Source: Streptomyces pinistramenti | GTDB lineage: Bacteria > Actinomycetota > Actinomycetes > Streptomycetales > Streptomycetaceae | Assembly (NCBI RefSeq): GCF_020564935.1 | Contig: NZ_JAJCXB010000032.1 | Span: forward strand, 17,170 to 81,169 | DNA: 64,000 bases | Direction: 5' to 3' | Shown: positions 55,845-64,000 of the stretch, piece by piece | Layout: every line of letters starts with the position of its first letter | How positions within the stretch are numbered: the first letter of the stretch is position 1 | Program-made: the position numbers and the translations under genes | Notes under the pieces: model-generated | Seen by the model: only the letters and a program-made list of their open reading frames with translations | Databases searched by the model: none | Told to the model about the DNA's origin: nothing

Positions 55845-55863
55845 TTAGGTTAGGCTTACCTCA
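55845..55863. promoter_or_regulatory. Iron box upstream of desABCD
   Basis: TTAGGTTAGGCTTACCTCA matches 17 of 19 positions of the DmdR1 consensus. 92 bp upstream of the desA start. Confidence 0.92.
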
Positions 55864-55955
55864 CTACGTCGCGGCGGGGCCTTCCCGCCGCCGCGCCACC
55901 ACGCCTCCCCCACCGCACAGGGCGTGGTCAAGTCCGCATCAGGGAGGACACCTTC

Positions 55956-57605
55956 ATGAGTCTCCTCGCGCACTCCGCCGAGGACCCGTCGCCCGCCCGC
56001 ACCCCCGGGGCGACACATCGTGTCACGCACACAGCGGAGACCGAAGACACCCCGGTCACCGAGCCCGCCGACGGCCGCAGCTACCTGCTCAACAACGGTA
56101 CCGCCCGGCACTACCGCCGCGCGGTCACCGAAGGAGTCGACCGGGTCGGCGCCAGAATCGCCGCCACCCAGCGGCCGTTCACCGGCGTCTCCGTCGACGG
56201 CCTCACCCCCACGGTGGCCGGCATCGACCTCGACGCACCGCTGCACGACCCCGCCGCGGCGCTCGACGAACTCGAAGACGTCTACCTCCGCGACGCCGTC
56301 TACTTCCACCACCCGCGCTACCTCGCGCACCTCAACTGCCCCGTGGTGATCCCGGCACTCGTCGGCGAGGCCGTCCTCACCGCCGTCAACTCCTCCCTGG
56401 ACACCTGGGACCAGAGCGCCGGCGGCACCCTGATCGAGCGGCGCCTGATCGACTGGACCGCCCGCAGGATCGGCCTCGGCGAGCAGGCCGACGGCATCTT
56501 CACCAGCGGCGGCACCCAGTCCAACCTCCAGGCCATGCTGCTCGCCCGGGACGAGGCGTGCCGCCGCGAACTGACCCGCGACGGCGCCCCCTTCCCCAAG
56601 CTCCCCACTGCGTTCGAGCAGGGGATACCCCATGGCACCGACCGCTCCGACGTACTCCCCCGGCTGCGCATCCTCGCCTCCGAGGTCAGCCACTTCAGCA
56701 TCCAGAAGGCCGCCACGCTCCTGGGCCTGGGCGCCGAGGCCGTGCTCCCGGTACCCGTCGACGCGACCAAGCGGATGCGCACCGACGAGCTGGCCGCCGA
56801 GCTGGAGCGCTGCCACCGCGACGGGCTGATACCGATGGCGGTCGTCGCGACCGCCGGCACCACCGACTTCGGCAGCATCGACCCGCTCCCCGAGATCGCC
56901 GATCTGTGCGCACGGCACGGCGTCTGGATGCACGTCGACGCCGCCTACGGCTGCGGCCTGCTGATCTCCCGCAGGCGCGAGCTGCTGTCCGGCATCGAGC
57001 ACGCCGACTCGGTGACCGTCGACTACCACAAGTCCTTCTTCCAGCCGGTCAGTTCCAGCGCCCTCCTGGTCCGTGACCACACCACGCTGCGGCACGTCAC
57101 CTACCACGCGGACTACCTCAACCCGCGCCGGATGGCCGAGAAGCGGATCCCCAACCAGGTCGACAAATCAATCCAGACGACCCGCCGTTTCGACGCCCTC
57201 AAGCTCTGGCTGACCCTGCGCACCATGGGCGCCGACGCGCTCGGCGGACTCTTCGACGAGGTCATCGACCGCGCCGCGGACGCCTGGAAGCTCCTCCACG
57301 GCGACCCCCGCTTCGACGTCGTCACCGAACCCCAGCTGAGCACCCTGGTCTTCCGCTACGTCCCCGGCGGCGACCCGGACCCGCAGCTGAGCGACCGCGT
57401 CAACCTGCACGCCCGCGAGGCCCTGTTCGCCTCCGGCGACGCCATCGTCGCGGGCACCGTCGTCGACGGCCGCCACTACCTCAAGTTCACCCTGCTCAAC
57501 CCGGAGACCACGCTGGAGGACATCGCCACCGTCCTCGACCTGATCGCCGAGCACGCCGGTACGTACCTGGCCGAGCAGCCCGAGCCGGCTCTCAGCGCGC
57601 GCTGA
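55956..57605 (+). CDS. desA: DesA, PLP-dependent lysine decarboxylase of desferrioxamine synthesis (with inserted repeat peptide)
   Basis: 549 aa, longer than usual (~480-520 as I recall). The group II decarboxylase fold has GIFTSGGTQSNLQAMLLARD, DFGSIDPLPEIADLCARHGV, HVDAAYGCGLLIS and the PLP lysine in VTVDYHKSFFQPVSSSALLV. Decarboxylates lysine to cadaverine. Two extensions stand out: a ~40-residue leader, and about 16 residues around FPKLPTAFEQGIPHG (about residue 212-226), encoded by the 44-bp repeat between an external helix and RLRILASEVSHFSIQKAATL. ATG 55956 with GGGAGG upstream. Confidence 0.95.
   Translation: MSLLAHSAEDPSPARTPGATHRVTHTAETEDTPVTEPADGRSYLLNNGTARHYRRAVTEGVDRVGARIAATQRPFTGVSVDGLTPTVAGIDLDAPLHDPAAALDELEDVYLRDAVYFHHPRYLAHLNCPVVIPALVGEAVLTAVNSSLDTWDQSAGGTLIERRLIDWTARRIGLGEQADGIFTSGGTQSNLQAMLLARDEACRRELTRDGAPFPKLPTAFEQGIPHGTDRSDVLPRLRILASEVSHFSIQKAATLLGLGAEAVLPVPVDATKRMRTDELAAELERCHRDGLIPMAVVATAGTTDFGSIDPLPEIADLCARHGVWMHVDAAYGCGLLISRRRELLSGIEHADSVTVDYHKSFFQPVSSSALLVRDHTTLRHVTYHADYLNPRRMAEKRIPNQVDKSIQTTRRFDALKLWLTLRTMGADALGGLFDEVIDRAADAWKLLHGDPRFDVVTEPQLSTLVFRYVPGGDPDPQLSDRVNLHAREALFASGDAIVAGTVVDGRHYLKFTLLNPETTLEDIATVLDLIAEHAGTYLAEQPEPALSAR
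56590..56633 (+). repeat. 44-bp hairpin-forming repeat, copy in desA
   Basis: Begins CCTTCCCCAAGCTC and ends GAGCAGGGGATACCCCAT; differs at 5 of 44 positions from the copy in desC. CCCC-AA-GCTC can pair with GAGC-A-GGGG. Confidence 0.85.
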
Positions 57606-57639
57606 CCCTCCCCGCAGCCGACCACACCACGGAGACCTC

Positions 57640-58959
57640 GTGTCCGCCCCTTACGACTTCATCGCCATCGGCCTCGGCCCCTTCAACCTCGGCCTGGCCT
57701 GCCTCACCGAACCGATCGACGGACTCGACGGCCTGTTCCTCGACAACAAGGCGTCCTTCGACTGGCACCCCGGCATGATGCTGGACAGCAGCCACCTCCA
57801 GGTGCCGTTCATGGCCGACCTCGTCACCCTCGCCGACCCCACCTCGCCCTTCTCCTTCCTCAACTACCTGAAGGAATCGGGGCGGATGTACTCCTTCTAC
57901 ATCCGCGAGAACTTCTATCCGCTGCGGGCCGAGTTCAACGACTACTGCCGCTGGGCGGCCGGCAAGCTCGACACCATCCGCTTCGCACACCAGGTCACCA
58001 CCGTCGAGTACGACGAGAGCGAAGAGCTGTACGTCGTGCACGCCGAGCACACCCCCACCGGCGACCGCCACACCTACCGCGCCCGCAAGCTCGTCCTGGG
58101 CACCGGCACCCCGCCGCACCTCCCCGACGCCTGCCACGGCCTCGGCGGCGACCTGCTGCACAACGCGGACTACCTCGACTCCAAGGCCCGCCTGCAGACC
58201 AAGGACAGCATCACCCTCGTCGGCAGCGGCCAGAGCGCAGCCGAGGTCTACTACGACCTGCTCCAGGACGTGGACACCTACGGCTACCACCTGACCTGGG
58301 CCACCCGCTCCCCCCGCTTCTTCCCCCTCGAATACACCAAGCTCACGCTGGAGATGACCTCACCGGAGTACGTGGACTACTTCCACACCCTCCCGCAGGC
58401 CACCCGCGACCGGCTCAACGCCTCGCACAAGAACCTCTACAAGGGCATCGACTCCGAGCTGATCAACGACATCTTCGATCTGCTCTACCAGAAGAACCTC
58501 AGCGGCCCCGTCCGCACCCGGCTGCTCACCAACACCTCGCTGGAACGCGCGAGTTACGACGCGGCCTCCAGCACCTACACCCTCGGCCTCCGCCAGGAGG
58601 AACAGGGCAAGGACTTCACCCTGGACACCCAGGGCCTGATCCTCGCCACCGGCTACCGCTACCACGTCCCGTCCTTCCTCACCCCGGTACGCGACCGCAT
58701 CGCCTGGGACGACCAGGGCCGCTACGCCGTCGGCCGCAACTACAGCATCGACACCGGCGGCCACAGCATCTACGTGCAGAACGCCGAGCTGCACACGCAC
58801 GGCTTCGTCACCCCCGACCTCGGCATGGCCGCCTACCGCAACTCCTGCATCATCCGCGAGCTGCTCGGCCGCGAGTACTACCCGGTCGAAAAGGCCATCG
58901 CCTTCCAGGAGTTCGCCGCCCCGGCCGGCCCGCACCACCCTCTGGAGGTCCCGGCATGA
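57640..58959 (+). CDS. desB: DesB, cadaverine/lysine N-monooxygenase
   Basis: 439 aa. FAD-binding DFIAIGLGPFNLGLACLTEP, NADPH-binding TLVGSGQSAAEVYYDLLQDV, and the late LILATGYRYHVPSFLTPVRD are those of siderophore N-hydroxylases. It N-hydroxylates cadaverine. GTG start with GGAG upstream, 34 bp after desA, so same transcript; desC starts inside its last codon (ATGA). Confidence 0.96.
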   Translation: MSAPYDFIAIGLGPFNLGLACLTEPIDGLDGLFLDNKASFDWHPGMMLDSSHLQVPFMADLVTLADPTSPFSFLNYLKESGRMYSFYIRENFYPLRAEFNDYCRWAAGKLDTIRFAHQVTTVEYDESEELYVVHAEHTPTGDRHTYRARKLVLGTGTPPHLPDACHGLGGDLLHNADYLDSKARLQTKDSITLVGSGQSAAEVYYDLLQDVDTYGYHLTWATRSPRFFPLEYTKLTLEMTSPEYVDYFHTLPQATRDRLNASHKNLYKGIDSELINDIFDLLYQKNLSGPVRTRLLTNTSLERASYDAASSTYTLGLRQEEQGKDFTLDTQGLILATGYRYHVPSFLTPVRDRIAWDDQGRYAVGRNYSIDTGGHSIYVQNAELHTHGFVTPDLGMAAYRNSCIIRELLGREYYPVEKAIAFQEFAAPAGPHHPLEVPA

Positions 58960-59564
58960 CCGCCGCCCCGCTCTTCACCCGCACCGACGCCGCACTCGGC
59001 ACGTTCGCGCTCCGCCCGCTCGACCCTTCCCCAAGCTCTCAACTTCGTTCGAGCAGGGGAGGCCCCATCGCCGACGTCGAGCTGCTGCACGGCTGGGTCA
59101 CCCACCCCAAAGCCGTCTTCTGGCTGATGCAGGACTGCGATCTCGCCGACGTCGAGAAGGAGTTCACGCGGATCGCCGCCGACCCGTACCACGACGCCTT
59201 CCTCGGCCTGCACAACGGCACCCCCGCCTTCCTCATGGAACGCTACGACCCCGCGCACCGCGAACTGGTCGGCATCCACACCGCCGAACCCGGCGACGTC
59301 GGTATGCACTTCCTGACGGCCCCCACCGCCACCCCCGTCCACGGTTTCACCCGCGCCGTCCTCACCACCGTGATGGACATGCTCTTCGACGACCCGGCCA
59401 CCCGCCGCGTCGTCGTCGAACCGGACGCCCGCAACACGGCCGTCCACAGCCTCAACAAGGCCGTCGGCTTCGAGATCCTCCGCACCGTCTCGCTGCCGTC
59501 GAAGGACGCCTACCTCAGCACCTGCACCCGCGACCAGTTCCTGGCCACCCGAGGAGAGAACTGA
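58956..59564 (+). CDS. desC: DesC, GNAT-like acyltransferase of desferrioxamine synthesis (with inserted repeat peptide)
   Basis: 202 aa. LHGWVTHPKAVFWLMQD, LMERYDPAHRELVGIHTAEP and DDPATRRVVVEPDARNTAVH fit DesC/IucB-like acyl-CoA N-acyltransferases, which acylate N-hydroxycadaverine. Between FALRPLDP and ADVELLHG lie about 14 residues (SPSSQLRSSRGGPI) encoded by the 44-bp repeat; they are not expected in the family. ATGA overlap with desB and TGATG with desD show tight coupling. Confidence 0.94.
   Translation: MTAAPLFTRTDAALGTFALRPLDPSPSSQLRSSRGGPIADVELLHGWVTHPKAVFWLMQDCDLADVEKEFTRIAADPYHDAFLGLHNGTPAFLMERYDPAHRELVGIHTAEPGDVGMHFLTAPTATPVHGFTRAVLTTVMDMLFDDPATRRVVVEPDARNTAVHSLNKAVGFEILRTVSLPSKDAYLSTCTRDQFLATRGEN
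59025..59068 (+). repeat. 44-bp hairpin-forming repeat, copy in desC
   Basis: CCTTCCCCAAGCTC to GGGGAGGCCCCAT; 39 of 44 bases match the desA copy in the same orientation, but in a different reading frame. CCCC-AA-GCTC can pair with GAGC-A-GGGG. Confidence 0.85.
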
Positions 59565-61375
59565 TGCCGAACCCCTCCACCGGCGCCCCGCACCTTCCCG
59601 CCCAGGACGCGGTCGCCCACCTCACCCCGGACCTGTGGGCCCGTGCGGGCCGGCTCCTCGTCCGCAAGGGCCTCGCCGAGTTCGCCCACGAACGCCTGCT
59701 CACCCCCACACCCCTGCCGCAGGACGGCCACTACGCCGTCCGCAGCGACGACGGCACCACCGAGTACCGCTTCACGGCCCGCAGACGTTCCCTCGATCAC
59801 TGGCAGATCGACGCCGACAGCATCACCCGCCACCGCGGCGACGCCCAACTCCCCCTGGACGCACTGGAGTTCTTCATCGAGCTCCGCGACGCACTGGGCC
59901 TCGGGGAAACGATCCTCCCGGTCTACCTGGAGGAGATCAGCTCCACGCTCTCCGGCACCGCCTACAAACTCGCCGCCGAGCCCGTCGCCGCCGCCGACCT
60001 CGCGAAGTCCGGCTTCCAGGCCATCGAGACCGGCATGACCGAGGGCCACCCCTGCTTCGTCGCCAACAACGGCCGCCTCGGCTTCGGCATCCACGAGTAC
60101 CACGCGTACGCCCCGGAGACCGCCGCCCCCGTCCAGCTGATCTGGCTCGCCGCCCGGCGCGACCGCTCCACCTTCACCGCGGGCGCCGGCCTCGACTACG
60201 ACACCTTCGTCCGCGAGGAACTCGGCCAGGCCACCCTCGACCGCTTCGCCGCCACCCTCACCGGCCTCGGCCTCGACCCCGCCGACTACCACCTGATCCC
60301 CGCCCACCCGTGGCAGTGGTGGAACAAGCTCTCGGTCACCTTCGCCGCCGAGGTCGCCCAGCAGCACCTCGTCTGCCTCGGCACCGCCGACGACCGCTAC
60401 CTCGCCCAACAGTCCATCCGCACCTTCTTCAACACCAGCGCACCCGAGAAGCACTACGTCAAAACGGCCCTCTCGGTCCTCAACATGGGCTTCATGCGCG
60501 GCCTGTCCGCGAACTACATGGAGGCCACCCCGGCCATCAACGACTGGCTGGCCCGCCTGATCTCCGGCGACGACATCTTCCGGGCCGCCCGCTTCTCGAT
60601 CATCCGCGAACGCGCCGCCATCGGCTACCACCACCGCCAGTACGAGGCCGCCACCGCCAAGGGCTCCCCGTACCTGAAGATGCTCGCCGCCCTCTGGCGC
60701 GAGAGCCCGGTCCCCACCCTGGAGCCCGGCCAGCGCCTGGCCACCATGGCCTCCCTCCTCCATGTCGACCGCGAAGGCAACTCCTTCGCCGCGGCGCTCA
60801 TCGAGGAATCCGGCCTGGCCCCGGCCACCTGGCTGCGCCGCTACCTGGACGCGTACCTGACCCCCGTCCTCCACAGCTTCTACGCCTACGACCTGGTCTT
60901 CATGCCGCACGGCGAGAACGCGATCCTCGTCATCGAGGACGGCGCGGTGGCCCGCGTGATCTTCAAGGACATCGCCGAAGAGATCGCCGTCATGGACCCG
61001 CAGGCGGTACTGCCCCCCGCCGTCGAACGCATCCGCGCGGACGTCCCCGAGGACAAGAAACTCCTCTCCCTCTTCACCGACGTCTTCGACTGCTTCTTCC
61101 GCTTCCTCAACGGCACCCTCGCCGACCTGGGCGTCCTCGACGAGGAGACGTTCTGGCGCACGGTCGCCGAATGCGTCACCGACTACCAGAAGTCGGTCCC
61201 GCACCTCGCCGACAGGTTCCGCCAGTACGACATGTTCGCCGACGAGTTCGCCCTCTCCTGCCTCAACCGTCTCCAGCTGCGCAACAACCAGCAGATGGTC
61301 GACCTCCAGGACCCGGCCGGCGCCCTCCAGCTCGTCGGCACCCTCCACAATCCGCTCGCCCCCTACGCCCCCTGA
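59564..61375 (+). CDS. desD: DesD, NRPS-independent siderophore synthetase
   Basis: 603 aa IucA/IucC-family enzyme. EPVAAADLAKSGFQAIETGM leads into TEGHPCFVANNGRLGFGIHE (ATP-binding), then HPWQWWNKLSVTFAAEVAQQ and SIRTFFNTSAPEKHYVKTAL, MRGLSANYMEATPAINDWL, FMPHGENAILVIEDGAVARV. It joins and macrocyclises N-hydroxy-N-succinyl- or acetyl-cadaverine units to desferrioxamines E/B. Its ATG shares the A of the desC stop (TGATG). Last of the operon, followed by a strong terminator. Confidence 0.96.
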   Translation: MPNPSTGAPHLPAQDAVAHLTPDLWARAGRLLVRKGLAEFAHERLLTPTPLPQDGHYAVRSDDGTTEYRFTARRRSLDHWQIDADSITRHRGDAQLPLDALEFFIELRDALGLGETILPVYLEEISSTLSGTAYKLAAEPVAAADLAKSGFQAIETGMTEGHPCFVANNGRLGFGIHEYHAYAPETAAPVQLIWLAARRDRSTFTAGAGLDYDTFVREELGQATLDRFAATLTGLGLDPADYHLIPAHPWQWWNKLSVTFAAEVAQQHLVCLGTADDRYLAQQSIRTFFNTSAPEKHYVKTALSVLNMGFMRGLSANYMEATPAINDWLARLISGDDIFRAARFSIIRERAAIGYHHRQYEAATAKGSPYLKMLAALWRESPVPTLEPGQRLATMASLLHVDREGNSFAAALIEESGLAPATWLRRYLDAYLTPVLHSFYAYDLVFMPHGENAILVIEDGAVARVIFKDIAEEIAVMDPQAVLPPAVERIRADVPEDKKLLSLFTDVFDCFFRFLNGTLADLGVLDEETFWRTVAECVTDYQKSVPHLADRFRQYDMFADEFALSCLNRLQLRNNQQMVDLQDPAGALQLVGTLHNPLAPYAP

Positions 61376-61391
61376 CCCTCACCCACGCAAA

Positions 61392-61422
61392 AAGGGCGGG
61401 ATCCCACCGGGATCCCGCCCTT
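61392..61422. terminator. Perfect 14-bp hairpin after desD
   Basis: AAGGGCGGGATCCC, loop ACC, GGGATCCCGCCCTT; preceded by AAAA and followed by TT. Bidirectional between desD and the TPR gene. Confidence 0.92.
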
Positions 61423-61504
61423 CACCTTGCTCAGCTCACCGCGCGCTCACCTCACCGCGCGGCCACCGGCCACGGACCTGCCGCCCGTGGCCGACCCACA
61501 CGAT

Positions 61505-63538
61505 TCAGCCCTGCTCAGGCCCCTTCTCCGGGCCCTTCTCGAACCGCTCCTCATCGTCCACGGGAGCCTCATCGGCCACATCGACCTCAGCCGCAGCATC
61601 CACCGCCCCGACCTCATCGGCCCCGCCGGCACGACCGGCCTCATCGCCGTCCTCCGCATCGGCCTCTTCGTCCAACGCGTCGGTGAACTCCACACCGTCC
61701 AGCTCGGCCAGCCGGTCCGACGCGTCGGTAGTACCGCCCTGGTCGGCCTCCAGTGCCTTGGCGAACCAGTCCCGCGCCTCGCCCTCGCGCCCGACCTCCA
61801 GCAGCGCATCCGCGTACGCGTACCGCAGCCGCGCCGTCCACGGGTGAATCGCGTTCGACGCCAGCTCAGGACTCTGCAGCGTCACGACCGCCGCATCCGC
61901 CTGCCCCATGTCCCGCCGCGCACCGGCCGCGACCAACCGCATCTCGACCTGGCCGGCCTTGTCCAGCTTCGCCACCTCGGGCTCACCGGCCATGGCCATC
62001 GCCTTCTCCGGCCGCCCGAGACCACGCTCGCAGTCCGCCATGACGGGCCACAGCTCCACACCGCCGGTCATCCGCCGCGCCGCCCGGAACTCACCCAGCG
62101 CCTCGCTGTACTTGCCGACCGCGTACGCGGCGAACCCCGCCGCCTCACGCACCGCCGCCACCCTGGACGCCAGCCGCAGCGCCACCCGCGAGTACCCGTA
62201 CGCCTTCTCCGGGTCCTCGTCCAGCATCTTCGCGACCATCACCAGGTTCTTGGCAACGTCCTCGGCCAGCGTCTTGGGCAGGCTCAACAGCTCCTGCCGC
62301 ACATCCTTGTCGATCTCGTCACCGGTGACGTCCTCCGGAATCGGCAGCCGCCGAATCGGCTCCCGATCCCGCCGATCGTCCCGCCGGTCATCACGACGCT
62401 CATCCCGGCCATGCCCCGCACCATAAGGCCGCCGCCCCCGCTCCTCATCCCGCCGGAACCCACCACCCCGCCGGTCATCCCTACGGTCGTCCCGCCGGAA
62501 CCCACCACGGTCCCCGCCACGGTCGTCCCGCCGGTCACCACGGTCATCCCTACGGAACCCCCCACGGTCCCCATCAGAAGGCCGCTCATCCCGCCGGAAC
62601 CCACCCCGGTCCCCACCACGATCATCCCGCCGGTCACCACGGTCATCCCTACGGAACCCCCCACGGTCCCCACCAGAAGGCCGCTCATCCCGCCGATCGT
62701 CACGCCGGAACCCCCCACGGTCACCACCGCGATCGTCCCTACGGAACCCCCCACGGTCCCCACCGGACGGCCGGTCATCACGACGCTCATCCCGCCGGTC
62801 GTCCCGCCGGAAGCCCCCGCGGTCGCCGCCGGACGGCCGGTCATCACGCCGGAACCCCCCACGGTCACCACCGCGATCGTCCCTACGGAACCCCCCACGG
62901 TCCCCACCAGAGGGCCGGTCATCACGCCGGAACCCACCACGGTCCCCCTCATCACGACGAGGTCCACGCGGCCGCTCATCCCGCCGATCGCCACCGCGGA
63001 ACCCACCACGGTCGCCGCCGGAAGGGCGGTCATCCCGCCGGAACGACGGCCGCTCATCACGCCGATCGTCCCGCCGGAAGCCCCCACGGTCTCCGCCGGA
63101 CGGCCGGTCATCACGCCGGAACCCACCACGGTCACCACCGCGATCGTCCCTACGGAACCCCCCACGATCGCCACCGGACGGCCGGTCATCACGCCGGTCA
63201 CCACGGTCATCCCTACGGAAACCGCCACGGTCGCCGCCGGACGGCCGGCCATCACGCCGGAACCCGCCACGATCCCCACCGGACGGCCGGTCATCACGAC
63301 GAGGTGCACGCGGCCGGTCATCCCGCCGGTCGCCACCGCGGAATCCGCCCCGGTCGCCACCGCGCTCGCCGCCGGAAGAACGGTCGTCACGACGCGCGTA
63401 GCCACCGCCGGCCGGGCGCCCGCCACGGTCGTTGTCACGCCGCGGGCTCCGGTCGTCACGCCGGAAGCCACCGCGGTCGCCATCGTCGCGCCGCTGAGGC
63501 CGGCGCTCCGAACGATCGTCGGAAGAGTTGGTGGACAT
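61505..63538 (-). CDS. TPR protein with long RGG/DRGGFRRD repeat domain
   Basis: 677 aa. Residues ~1-385 are a highly repetitive Arg/Gly/Asp domain with about sixteen DRGGFRRD units and PSGG linkers. The globular part starts RRLPIPEDVTGDEIDKDVRQ and contains TPR-like helices (AAYAVGKYSEALGEFRAARR, YADALLEVGREGEARDWFAK). An acidic tail (EEADAEDGDEAG) closes the protein. The TPR part corresponds to the conserved Rv1691-type gene near the HAD phosphatase. RGG repeats often bind RNA; the gene is 120 bp from the rRNA operon end. ATG 63538 has AGGAG 8 nt upstream. Confidence 0.85.
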   Translation of the reverse strand: MSTNSSDDRSERRPQRRDDGDRGGFRRDDRSPRRDNDRGGRPAGGGYARRDDRSSGGERGGDRGGFRGGDRRDDRPRAPRRDDRPSGGDRGGFRRDGRPSGGDRGGFRRDDRGDRRDDRPSGGDRGGFRRDDRGGDRGGFRRDDRPSGGDRGGFRRDDRRDERPSFRRDDRPSGGDRGGFRGGDRRDERPRGPRRDEGDRGGFRRDDRPSGGDRGGFRRDDRGGDRGGFRRDDRPSGGDRGGFRRDDRRDERRDDRPSGGDRGGFRRDDRGGDRGGFRRDDRRDERPSGGDRGGFRRDDRGDRRDDRGGDRGGFRRDERPSDGDRGGFRRDDRGDRRDDRGGDRGGFRRDDRRDDRRGGGFRRDEERGRRPYGAGHGRDERRDDRRDDRRDREPIRRLPIPEDVTGDEIDKDVRQELLSLPKTLAEDVAKNLVMVAKMLDEDPEKAYGYSRVALRLASRVAAVREAAGFAAYAVGKYSEALGEFRAARRMTGGVELWPVMADCERGLGRPEKAMAMAGEPEVAKLDKAGQVEMRLVAAGARRDMGQADAAVVTLQSPELASNAIHPWTARLRYAYADALLEVGREGEARDWFAKALEADQGGTTDASDRLAELDGVEFTDALDEEADAEDGDEAGRAGGADEVGAVDAAAEVDVADEAPVDDEERFEKGPEKGPEQG
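62445..63510 (-). repeat. Tandem degenerate repeats encoding the RGG-like domain
   Basis: About 1.07 kb of imperfect tandem units (e.g. the coding sense of GGGGACCGTGGGGGGTTC) repeated with variable spacers. In-frame and coding, not a CRISPR. Confidence 0.85.
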
Positions 63539-63612
63539 CGACGTGACTCCTGTCTTCGGTACTGCATTCATTCTCACGCACCGACCGGTTCGGCGCGCTT
63601 CGGCAAAACAAA

Positions 63613-63656
63613 AAGGACCCTTGGTCCCAGCGTGAACGCTGGGACCAAGGGTCCTT
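63613..63656 (-). terminator. rRNA operon terminator
   Basis: AAGGACCCTTGGTCCCAGCG, loop TGAA, and a perfect 20-bp complement. On the minus strand the stem is followed by TTTTGTTTTG, so it is an intrinsic terminator downstream of 5S rRNA. Confidence 0.97.
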
Positions 63657-63663
63657 GAAAGAT

Positions 63664-63783
63664 TGTTCGGCGGCGTCCTACTCTCCCACAGAGTCCCCTC
63701 TGCAGTACCATCGGCGCTGAAAGGCTTAGCTTCCGGGTTCGAAATGTAACCGGGCGTTTCCCTAACGCAATGACCACCGAAAC
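63664..63783 (-). rRNA. rrf: 5S ribosomal RNA
   Basis: The reverse strand reads GTTTCGGTGGTC at the 5' end, then GTTAGGGAAACGCCCGG, CGAACCCGGAAGCTAAGCC, GTGGGAGAGTAGGACGCCGC near the 3' end: a complete actinobacterial 5S of ~120 nt. Ends are approximate. Confidence 0.96.
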
Positions 63784-63895
63784 CCTATCGGGTTCTAGCG
63801 AACAAGCACACTTTTTAGTTAAGAGTGAAACTTGGTTCAACCAGCGATTGCGACTGTTCGCAACCCGGGAACCACACAGTGGACGCGAGCAACTG

Positions 63896-64000
63896 AGGAC
63901 AAGCCCTCGGCCTATTAGTACCAGTCAACTCCACCCGTTACCAGGCTTCCATATCTGGCCTATCAACCCAGTCGTCTACTGGGAGCCTTAACCCCTCAAG
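63896..64000 (-). rRNA. rrl: 23S ribosomal RNA, 3' end (partial)
   Basis: On the reverse strand: TGGTACTAATAGGCCGAGG near the 3' end, preceded by GATAGGCCAGATATGGAAGC. The gene continues beyond the window. The 3' boundary is estimated. Confidence 0.93.

Noticed and set aside
62445..63510. Possible CRISPR array
   Set aside because: Repeats are imperfect, spacers are not uniform, and the whole stretch is a continuous coding frame.
61427..63658. Long plus-strand open frame full of PxVxxPEPTT-like repeats
   Set aside because: It is the antisense shadow of the minus-strand RGG repeat gene; no ribosome binding site, and the minus frame has a real start and conserved TPR core.

Overview
This is a high-GC actinobacterial chromosome segment, almost certainly from Streptomyces. 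The evidence is pervasive GC-rich third codon positions, frequent GTG starts, ATGA and GTGA start-stop overlaps, a desferrioxamine operon, DmdR-type iron boxes, and a 5S/23S rRNA end typical of the genus. Much of the gene order follows the conserved actinobacterial block known from Mycobacterium tuberculosis around Rv1691-Rv1713 (HAD phosphatase, small protein, tlyA, NAD kinase, recN, pyrG, NUDIX, parA-like, scpA, scpB, rluB, cmk, der), with Streptomyces-specific genes interleaved.

Layout. 1-12.9 kb: a GNAT fragment, an amino-acid-type binding lipoprotein, a SepF-like protein, an acyl-CoA dehydrogenase, a DHA2 exporter, a PIG-V-like mannosyltransferase, a PAP2 phosphatase, an I78-like inhibitor, and a coupled glycosyltransferase pair. 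12.9-17.5 kb: leftward chorismate mutase-tyrA-cmk-plsC-der. 17.6-24.3 kb: a nucleotidyltransferase, an ADP-ribosylglycohydrolase with a hairpin over its ribosome binding site, then leftward parA-like, small DNA-binding-like protein, scpA, scpB and rluB (chromosome condensation). 24.6-31 kb: ald, a STAND/TPR ATPase, NUDIX and pyrG. 31-39.4 kb: a carbohydrate section with a GH15 trehalase/glucoamylase, an MFS transporter, a secreted GH16-GH64 beta-1,3-glucanase pair divergent from its LacI regulator, and a PucR regulator. 39.4-47.7 kb: a glycosyltransferase, a WecA/MraY-like membrane protein, recN, a secreted S41 peptidase, nadK, tlyA and a small conserved protein.

47.7-61.4 kb is an iron-siderophore region. 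A leftward ABC transporter (two FecCD permeases and an ATPase) is divergent from a binding lipoprotein (desE-like) and a siderophore-interacting reductase (desF-like) across an iron box. A HAD phosphatase and a DUF1015 gene follow, then a second iron box and desABCD. Together these would make desferrioxamine from lysine via cadaverine, take the ferric complex back up, and release the iron. The strongest unusual observation is a 44-bp hairpin-forming DNA repeat (39/44 identical) lying inside both desA and desC, read in different frames, so each protein carries an inserted peptide.

61.5-64 kb: a TPR protein with a long RGG-like repeat domain, then the 3' end of a leftward rRNA operon (terminator, 5S, 23S partial). 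Coordinates of starts reflect ribosome binding sites and start-stop overlaps where visible; homology statements are from recognition of motifs, not database searches.
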